Shown here: one piece after another, positions 15,287 through 20,568 of the stretch
How the letters are laid out: each line of letters begins with the position of its first letter
How positions within the stretch are numbered: the stretch's first letter is position 1
The notes under the pieces: model-generated
What the model was told of the DNA's origin: nothing
Databases searched by the model: none
What the model saw: only the letters and a program-made list of their open reading frames with translations
Position numbers and translations under genes: made by a program
IMG/VR virus record: IMGVR_UViG_3300025030_000436
Coordinates: 1-22,464 of that record
Reading direction: 5' to 3' (one strand)
Origin: a virus
Length of the DNA stretch: 22,464 bases

Positions 15287-15649
15287 CTACAACATTTCCT
15301 TTTCTTTTAATATAGTTGCATTTTTAGATGCTTCAATACTAGCATTAGCATTTATATTTGTTATGTGTACACTATGATCAACATTCATTTTATTTAATAT
15401 TAACGTAATTGAATCATCCATTGAAACGCCACTATTAATTAAACCAGTATAGAAACCTGCGTAATATGAAGAATCTTTTAATCCTCTTTTAAATTCATCT
15501 GAATCTAATTGAATATTATCATCTTCTGCTAGATTATCAGTTGGTATCTCTAATGGTTCAAAGAATAAAATTACTTCTGATGTTGAAGAGAGTAGGGGAG
15601 TGGTATTTAATTCTTGTGTTTGAGATATTGTTTTTGTTTTATCGTTCAT
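15287..15649 (-). CDS. Conserved small hypothetical protein (120 aa)
   Basis: This 120-residue acidic protein has AGGAGA six bases before the ATG. Its N-terminal 30 residues are Thr/Ser/Gln-rich and probably disordered. The core, about 53-85, reads FKRGLKDSSYYAGFYTGLIN and GVSMDDSITLILNKM, likely helical. The C-terminus forms a charged helix (ASIEASKNATILKEKEML). It lies 18 bases downstream of the ClpP-like gene, so the two are probably co-expressed, and it may be a partner of that protein. No enzyme motif is seen. Its 5' coding region carries one copy of the C/U-rich motif (15588-15604). Confidence 0.7.
   Translation of the reverse strand: MNDKTKTISQTQELNTTPLLSSTSEVILFFEPLEIPTDNLAEDDNIQLDSDEFKRGLKDSSYYAGFYTGLINSGVSMDDSITLILNKMNVDHSVHITNINANASIEASKNATILKEKEML
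15588..15604 (-). promoter_or_regulatory. C/U-rich 17-base motif, copy 3 (diverged)
   Basis: The plus strand reads AGAGTAGGGGAGTGGT in its core. It matches 14 of 17 bases of the copies at 8294-8310 and 18631-18647, but the codons are read in a different frame, so the DNA or RNA rather than the peptide appears conserved. It lies 45 bases inside the gene. Confidence 0.45.
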
Positions 15650-15667
15650 ATTTTTCTCCTATATATT

Positions 15668-16267
15668 TTATAGAATTTTATCTACGCAACCTAAAATAAT
15701 TGCTTCTTCAGGCCATAATGAAACGTCTAAATCATGTTCAGTAATATTATCAAGTTTATCTTGTGTAATATTAGTATATTTTAGTATTACATCTTGACAT
15801 CTACGCCATAATTCTTCTAAATCTTTTAGTTTCCTTTTAGATTGTTCTACTGATGTATTTCCTAATTCGTAAGATTGCAATTGATGATATAAAAATCGAG
15901 TATGTTTTTGACAAATACGTTCCGAAGTAGATATGAAGATTTTAAATGCTCCGCTCATAATTTTTCCGTATGCTTTACCAATTATTTTATATCCCATATC
16001 TTTTAAAGTCTCTATAGTAGAAATAATACTTAATGTTGCGTAAACTGACCCACCATAACTTGAAACTTTTAATATGATTGGTTCTGCATCTTTAGGATTT
16101 ACATTATTCTTTTGATCTCTTTCTACTATTTTTTCAAACATTCTATTAATGATAAATTCCGTATCTTCATCAATAATATCATCATTTAAATATATTGTAC
16201 GTTCATTAATATAAGCATTAAGTTTAATTTCTTCTACTATTTTATTTATTGGAGTTAATATTTCCAT
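15668..16267 (-). CDS. ClpP-like serine protease
   Basis: This 199-residue protein has the ClpP/crotonase fold pattern. It shows SSYGGSVYATLSIISTI at 69-85 (oxyanion and substrate-strand region), Ser105 in GKIMSGAFKIF, His128 in RFLYHQLQ, and an Asp near 179-181 in EHDLDVSLWPEEA, followed by the GCVDKIL end that closes ClpP proteins. The nucleophile context differs from the usual G-x-S-A-A-S-M, but Ser and His are kept, so it may be active. Phage ClpP-like proteins are often prohead or regulatory proteases. As a separate protease-scaffold protein is encoded in the head module, this one may have another substrate. AAAGG lies about 10 bases upstream. Confidence 0.82.
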   Translation of the reverse strand: MEILTPINKIVEEIKLNAYINERTIYLNDDIIDEDTEFIINRMFEKIVERDQKNNVNPKDAEPIILKVSSYGGSVYATLSIISTIETLKDMGYKIIGKAYGKIMSGAFKIFISTSERICQKHTRFLYHQLQSYELGNTSVEQSKRKLKDLEELWRRCQDVILKYTNITQDKLDNITEHDLDVSLWPEEAIILGCVDKIL

Positions 16268-16290
16268 ATGTTTATTACCTTTCAGTTTAA

Positions 16291-17016
16291 TTATTTAATT
16301 ACTGAATGTAAAATATCAGTCAATCCTAATTCTTTATCCCAAATAAAACTTTGTGCTTTCTTAGTTAAATATTCATTTTTTGTAATCCATTTATAACCAT
16401 ATGCAGTTTTATTCCTATATTTATAATTTAATACTCTTTGAATATTACTTGTAACTTTCCCTGAAAAATATATTTCTGCTTCAGATATTGAAACAAATTC
16501 TCTTATAAAATCACCAGTATTTTTATCTAACTGTATAATTTCAATATTACTATGATGTTCTTTTCCACCTTTTTGTCCCAAGCCTAATAATTTTCTTGTA
16601 TTAGATAATTTACTTTTGCTAAATTCTGACATTATATAACCTTTTCTAGATTCAGACATTTTATGTTTAGTTTTTAAAGAATGTTTTTTATTCAGCCATG
16701 GTTGACCATTCCCAATTACTCCACCAATCAAAGTATTATATCCGTTTTTAACAGTATCTAAATAATTTATCCAATAACATTCACGTTCATTAAGCAATTC
16801 TTTATTATCTACAATTTCTATGATTTCAAATTTAAAATTATCATTACCATATTTTCTTATAGCATTATGAAATTTATTATTATCTATTTTATTTTTTGAA
16901 TCACTAAAATGTTTTCTAACTCTTTCTTCTAATGATTGTGTTGTTTGTCCAACATAGATTTTACCATTAATAATATTAATTATTTTATAAATACAAAATA
17001 TCTTTTCAGTTTCCAT
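16291..17016 (-). CDS. GIY-YIG homing endonuclease with a metallophosphoesterase-like C-terminal tail
   Basis: This 241-residue protein is a probable free-standing homing endonuclease. The GIY-YIG domain (about 6-95) has CIY at 8-10 in place of GIY, YVG at 21-23, Arg32 and catalytic Glu77 in LLNERECYWI. A NUMOD3 motif follows (about 104-126, LNKKHSLKTKHKMSESRKG), then a NUMOD1 region (about 160-212, IIQLDKNTGDFIREFVS to GYKWITK). The last 23 residues (KKAQSFIWDKELGLTDI and on) do not belong to these modules; they match the metallophosphoesterase C-terminus encoded upstream. AAGGAG lies about 12 bases before the ATG. It sits between that enzyme's gene and the ClpP-like gene. Confidence 0.9.
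   Translation of the reverse strand: METEKIFCIYKIINIINGKIYVGQTTQSLEERVRKHFSDSKNKIDNNKFHNAIRKYGNDNFKFEIIEIVDNKELLNERECYWINYLDTVKNGYNTLIGGVIGNGQPWLNKKHSLKTKHKMSESRKGYIMSEFSKSKLSNTRKLLGLGQKGGKEHHSNIEIIQLDKNTGDFIREFVSISEAEIYFSGKVTSNIQRVLNYKYRNKTAYGYKWITKNEYLTKKAQSFIWDKELGLTDILHSVIK
16294..16362 (-). repeat. Tail homologous to the metallophosphoesterase C-terminus (mate at 17269-17337)
   Basis: Both segments encode 23 residues ending at a stop codon. The shared pattern is KKxQSFIxxxxLGxTDxxxxxxK, with 11 identical positions and most others conservative. By eye the DNA is identical at 44 of 69 positions. This is a gene fragment fused to the endonuclease. Confidence 0.75.
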
Positions 17017-17048
17017 AATAAAAACATCTCCTTCTTTTACGAATTTTT

Positions 17049-17083
17049 TAAAAAATAAAAACTACTATTTTTTAGTAGTAGTT
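17049..17083 (-). terminator. Intrinsic terminator at the end of the DUF5659-like gene
   Basis: 17060-17067 pairs with 17076-17083 (8 bp, 8-base loop); a 7-bp alternative uses 17073-17079. Minus-strand RNA then runs UUUAUUUUUU. The TAG stop of the small gene lies inside the distal arm. Confidence 0.75.
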
Positions 17084-17238
17084 AAAGTAGTTAAATCATT
17101 TCTGAACTTTTCTGTGTCTTCAAACACAAAAACAGTTTCGTATTGTTTATTTTTATTAGGTTTAATGTCAACTATTGGATTACCTTTATGTAATAAAGTC
17201 CTTGCAATAGAAGGTTTAATTATTACTTTACAATCCAT
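17065..17238 (-). CDS. Short DUF5659-like protein (57 aa)
   Basis: This 57-residue gene lies between the metallophosphoesterase and GIY-YIG genes. Its ATG at 17238 has GAGGT seven bases upstream. The protein begins MDCKVIIKPSIARTLLHKGN, continues VDIKPNKNKQYETVFVFED and ends in a Thr-rich tail. This matches my memory of the DUF5659 pattern (a shortened LL.KG...DI segment followed by ..VFVFEDTE) in small phage and Firmicute proteins of unknown function. Its end overlaps a terminator hairpin, so transcripts entering the GIY-YIG gene may be reduced. It may have travelled with the endonuclease. Confidence 0.7.
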   Translation of the reverse strand: MDCKVIIKPSIARTLLHKGNPIVDIKPNKNKQYETVFVFEDTEKFRNDLTTLTTTKK

Positions 17239-17265
17239 AATTTATACCTCACAATTATATTAAAT

Positions 17266-18612
17266 TCATTTAACAATAGTATTAATAACATCTGTAATAC
17301 CTAAATCATCATTAATAATAAAACTCTGATTCTTCTTTTCAGATTGAATATATCCACTATCATTAGACCAACGTGAAGTTCCTGACACTGTAGGCAATCT
17401 CATAATCTCTAAATATCCTTGTTTTTCATAAATCATAGATTGATGAAGATGTGCTAACATGCAAATTATATGTTCTGATTGACTCCACATATCTTTTGCT
17501 TCCGTAGTTATAATCTTCAATGCATCTTTAATTTTCATATCATGAGATAAACATAATAATGTTTTACCTATTCTACAATATTTACGAGGTAGAGGAGAGG
17601 AATCAATTTTAATATTATCATCATTCTTATACCAAGCATTTATTGTTTGCATTATTCCAAACATAGTATGTAAATCATGATTAGATGGTACATATTGAAC
17701 ATCTACTGGAGCAATTTCTGACAACATATCAATTCCATTAATAATTAATTGAGTTGCTTTTACAACAGTAGTAAACCATAATGCAGAATTATCTTGTGGT
17801 GTTAAACGAGTTGTAGTTCCTGATAAATTATCCGCATTTATTGCATCATTGCCTACAACAAATAATACTTTTTCAAATTTTCTATGTTTTACTCTATTGA
17901 TAATATCATTTAAAGTATAATAATAAATTTGTTCTGCAATTTCTAAATTATATTCATTGCCAGTTGAATAGTTATCAGAAAGTAAACCGTAGTGCAAATC
18001 CGCAATCGGAACAACTAAAGTATCTCCATTTTGTTCATATTGCTTTGATATAATATTACATTTATTTTTATATTCTGTTTTGATATTAGCAAATAACTTA
18101 TTAATATCTTCAATATTCCATTTATATTCTGTGACTGGTTTAACCACAATCTTACTAGAATACAAAATCATGATTCCATCTTTCTTACTATAACTATTCC
18201 ATATATTATTTTTAGCACTGACTAATTGAAAAACTTTAGAATCGTAACCATGTGCTTTTAAAAGAAACTCTGTATCTTTTGCATCATTTTCTGACATTTG
18301 AATTAATTTATCACTAGTTTGCGTATTATCTTTATTTAATTCAATAGTATTCTTATAATTTTTAGTTAATTCTGATTCTAAATTATTATCATTGATACTA
18401 TTTTGTACCTGACTATCTACAATACTTTTTTTATATTCATCAATAGTCATCTGTAATACAGTTAATGCTTTTCTGGCATGATCTGAAGAAACTTGTTTAT
18501 TATATAGTAATTCATAAATTTCACATTTATCTAAATCATAAAAACTTTTATTCTCTAATAATCTATCAGCATAATTTATAAAATTCTCATTGTCTTTTCT
18601 TAAATGTTCCAT
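17266..18612 (-). CDS. Calcineurin-like metallophosphoesterase
   Basis: This protein of 448 residues probably hydrolyses a phosphodiester or phosphoester using two metal ions. In this numbering the motifs are DLH at 205-207 (PIADLHYG), GND at 254-256, NHD at 311-313 (PSNHDLH), SHD at 356-358 and AHLH at 387-390. All five classic motif positions are filled. Residues 1-180 are a helical extension (QVSSDHARKALTVLQMTIDE) that may bind DNA or a partner. I chose the ATG at 18612 because GAGG lies 6 bases upstream; an ATG 20 codons earlier (18672) keeps the frame but has no ribosome-binding site. Phage relatives are often called metallophosphatases or recombination nucleases. The substrate is unknown. 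Confidence 0.85.
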   Translation of the reverse strand: MEHLRKDNENFINYADRLLENKSFYDLDKCEIYELLYNKQVSSDHARKALTVLQMTIDEYKKSIVDSQVQNSINDNNLESELTKNYKNTIELNKDNTQTSDKLIQMSENDAKDTEFLLKAHGYDSKVFQLVSAKNNIWNSYSKKDGIMILYSSKIVVKPVTEYKWNIEDINKLFANIKTEYKNKCNIISKQYEQNGDTLVVPIADLHYGLLSDNYSTGNEYNLEIAEQIYYYTLNDIINRVKHRKFEKVLFVVGNDAINADNLSGTTTRLTPQDNSALWFTTVVKATQLIINGIDMLSEIAPVDVQYVPSNHDLHTMFGIMQTINAWYKNDDNIKIDSSPLPRKYCRIGKTLLCLSHDMKIKDALKIITTEAKDMWSQSEHIICMLAHLHQSMIYEKQGYLEIMRLPTVSGTSRWSNDSGYIQSEKKNQSFIINDDLGITDVINTIVK

Positions 18613-18630
18613 ACAATTCCTCAATTCTAG

Positions 18631-18661
18631 TAGGGTAGGGGAGAGGTATAAAAATATACCT
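18631..18661 (-). promoter_or_regulatory. Leader hairpin and C/U-rich motif copy 2 before the metallophosphoesterase
   Basis: TAGGGTAGGGGAGAGGT (plus strand, 18631-18647) is identical to the portal copy. It overlaps a perfect 7-bp hairpin, 18644-18650 with 18655-18661. With the preferred start at 18612 this is untranslated leader; with the upstream ATG it would be coding, in the same frame as the portal copy. Confidence 0.5.
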
Positions 18662-18705
18662 TTATCGACCATTTTTATTTAATTCAGTTGGTGTACAATC
18701 CCACC

Positions 18706-18748
18706 ATTATAACCTATCCCAAAAAGCAAAGTATAGTACAGGTACTAT
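18706..18748 (-). promoter_or_regulatory. Candidate promoter with adjacent dyad operator
   Basis: A consensus -10 box TATAAT occupies 18706-18711 on the minus strand. The hexamer 17 bases upstream (ATACTT) is a poor -35 box. A perfect dyad, ATAGTAC-2-GTACTAT, lies at 18733-18748, just at and upstream of the -35 position. The layout fits an activator- or repressor-controlled promoter reading into the metallophosphoesterase gene. Confidence 0.5.
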
Positions 18749-18752
18749 CTAT

Positions 18753-18774
18753 ACAAAAACAACACCGTTTTTGT
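18753..18774 (-). terminator. Hairpin between PhoH-like and metallophosphoesterase genes
   Basis: ACAAAAAC (18753-18760) pairs with GTTTTTGT (18767-18774) around 6 bases. The arm is U-rich in minus-strand RNA, but no further U-run follows. It may end the upstream PhoH transcript just before the candidate promoter. Confidence 0.45.
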
Positions 18775-18792
18775 TCTTTGTTGTAAATTATC

Positions 18793-18856
18793 CTTACCAC
18801 AATAACTAATTCATTAATAATGTTATAATGTAATGTTAATTATTGTTTATGGTAAG
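18793..18856. repeat. Imperfect 13-bp inverted repeat downstream of PhoH-like gene
   Basis: CTTACCACAATAA (18793-18805) pairs with TTATTG (18840-18845) and TGGTAAG (18850-18856), with a 4-base bulge. The loop is AT-only in large part. With the 18753-18774 hairpin and the dyad, it accounts for most of the 18673-18872 gap; I see no gene there. Confidence 0.5.
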
Positions 18857-18872
18857 TCTCATGTTGTGTAGT

Positions 18873-20099
18873 TTAATCCATCCAATCCATATCACTGATC
18901 ATTTTACTAATTTCACTTCTATGGTCTTCAATCATATTTACCTGTCCTACAATATATTTATCTTTAAAATTATTAATTGCAACAGATAATCCATTTCTAT
19001 TTAAACAATATCTATTATCAATTTGAGAAGTAGAACCATCTAATAATACAAATGTTCCTTCACCAATTCTTGAAAGTAATCTTTCCATTTCAGAAGGAGT
19101 AAAATCTTGTGCTTCATTAATATATAAAATAGAATTTCTTAAACTTCTACCTTTGGCAAATTGAATAGGTAATATTTCTAATTTATTATTTCTTAATAAA
19201 ATATCCATTAAATTATCTTCTGAGGTGGTATCACACAAAACACCTAATAATGGTTCTGTCTTCTCCACAACTCCTCCTGGAATCGCAGGAAATTCTCTTC
19301 TATTTTTTGGAGGAGAATCACTTTTTACAAAATATAATTTATCTACTTTTTCTTTATCTAACATATGTAATGCCCAATGAATCATCAAAAAACTTTTTCC
19401 AACGCCATATCTTGAATCAGTTATTTTAATTTTTATATTATCATTTTGAAGCATATGTATAAATGCTTTTTGATAAATATCTAATGGAATAATTTTATTT
19501 ACATATTTATTTACTATTGGTTTAATTTTAACTTCTTCAAAATACTTATTCCATGTAAATAAATATTCATCATTTGATGTTATATTATGAATTATTATAT
19601 ATTCATTAGGTTGAAAATTATATGAATTAGGATTTTCAAGTAAGTTAACATATTCTTGTTCTGTTAATGTTAGTTTTCTAATACCATTATAATTATTATT
19701 ATTACCATCTTCAAACTCAAACATCTTACATGGTAATCCTAATGCTTGTGCTTTGACAATTAAATTGTAATCATCTGAGACAAAAATCATTTCATTATCT
19801 TTATTTTCATAAGTGGTATATGCCATAGATAAAATCATATTATCATTACTTTGATTAGAAAACATTACACCACAAATATTAGCACCGTTCATTATAACTT
19901 CTACATTATCAGCAAATTTTATATCTTTGATTATTCTCCTTGCTTGATATGATAATCTTTCATCTCTTTTAAGTTTATCTAATTCCTCAATTGAGACTAT
20001 TGATATATAGACTTTTTGATAATCACTTAGATTAAATTTTGAGTTAAGTAAAATATTTGTATCACAAAAAACTTTATTTGTTTTCTGTTCATCTTTCAT
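18873..20099 (-). CDS. PIN-PhoH fusion protein (PhoH2-like)
   Basis: This 408-residue protein joins a PIN ribonuclease domain (about 8-130) to a PhoH ATPase (about 205-408). PIN acidic residues: Asp13 (VFCDTN), Glu38 (SIEELDKLK), Asp86 (SNDNMI) and Asp109-Asp110 (VSDDYN). The PhoH part has Walker A-like SRYGVGKS (229-236), where the first Gly is Ser, and a Walker B-like LYINEAQDF, where the usual Asp before Glu is Asn. The sensor-like segment LLDGSTSQID replaces the more usual GDPSQID. PhoH2 proteins are RNA helicase-nucleases by established knowledge; activity here is uncertain. I prefer the ATG at 20099 because AAGGA lies nine bases away; the ATG at 20108 is adjacent to it. Confidence 0.85.
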   Translation of the reverse strand: MKDEQKTNKVFCDTNILLNSKFNLSDYQKVYISIVSIEELDKLKRDERLSYQARRIIKDIKFADNVEVIMNGANICGVMFSNQSNDNMILSMAYTTYENKDNEMIFVSDDYNLIVKAQALGLPCKMFEFEDGNNNNYNGIRKLTLTEQEYVNLLENPNSYNFQPNEYIIIHNITSNDEYLFTWNKYFEEVKIKPIVNKYVNKIIPLDIYQKAFIHMLQNDNIKIKITDSRYGVGKSFLMIHWALHMLDKEKVDKLYFVKSDSPPKNRREFPAIPGGVVEKTEPLLGVLCDTTSEDNLMDILLRNNKLEILPIQFAKGRSLRNSILYINEAQDFTPSEMERLLSRIGEGTFVLLDGSTSQIDNRYCLNRNGLSVAINNFKDKYIVGQVNMIEDHRSEISKMISDMDWMD

Positions 20100-20138
20100 A
20101 AATTTCATTCCTTTTCAGAAAATTTTTGTTGCTACTAT

Positions 20139-20330
20139 TTACTTTTCCATCTCTTTCTTAAACATCATCAATCTTACCTTGTCAGCCATCCAATCTGGTA
20201 CAAAATATTTCTTACGTCTTGATTTTTTACATCTTCCAATTAGAGATAAATCTTGATACTTTCCCCTTTCCATTTTGAGAATATTGTTTTTAATTAACCA
20301 ATCTTTTTCTTGTTTACTTACTTGTTTCAA
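20139..20330 (-). CDS. Small basic hypothetical protein (63 aa), TTG start
   Basis: This 63-residue basic protein begins MKQVSKQEKDWLIKNNILK. It contains YQDLSLIGRCKKSRRKKYFV, a strongly positive patch, and a C-terminal VRLMMFKKEMEK helix. Similar small proteins occur in phages of this host group, as I recall. The start is TTG at 20330, with AAAGGAG about 13 bases upstream, a long spacing; an in-frame stop lies just before. The downstream neighbour is the PIN-PhoH gene. It may bind nucleic acid, judged only from charge. Function unknown. Confidence 0.6.
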   Translation of the reverse strand: MKQVSKQEKDWLIKNNILKMERGKYQDLSLIGRCKKSRRKKYFVPDWMADKVRLMMFKKEMEK

Positions 20331-20395
20331 TGTTTACTAGATTCTCCTTTTATGATTTATTTTTTGTTATTAATTTTTTGTTTAGGAAATTAAAA

Positions 20396-20422
20396 AGAGA
20401 GTAGAACGCATCCTAACTCTCT
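20396..20422 (-). terminator. Strong intrinsic terminator after the RNA polymerase gene
   Basis: 20396-20404 pairs with 20413-20422 over 9 bp with one bulged base and an 8-base loop (GATGCGTT in minus-strand RNA). It is followed by UUUUAAUUU. This is the most GC-rich terminator in the window and separates the polymerase gene from the 63-residue gene. Confidence 0.75.
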
Positions 20423-20450
20423 AAAGTGTAGTCCGAAGACAACCACCGCA
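20396..20450 (-). ncRNA. Candidate small structured RNA with a UUCG-capped hairpin
   Basis: Between the polymerase gene and the terminator, a GC-rich segment forms a hairpin (about 20426-20446) closed by C-UUCG-G, with one bulge and one mismatch, followed directly by the terminator. Its GC content contrasts sharply with the AT-only DNA on either side. A weak promoter-like pair (TTGAAT at 20523-20528, TATTTT at 20500-20505, spacing 17) lies upstream. It may be a small RNA or a structured 3' end of the polymerase mRNA. The rest of 20331-20568 holds nothing else that I can identify. Confidence 0.4.
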
Positions 20451-20568
20451 ATTCAATATAATTATTTTTATAATACTATATCATATAGTACGTTTTAATA
20501 AAATATTATCAACACACTACAAATTCAATAATATCAATACTTTCTAATAAATAAAATATAAACTTAAT

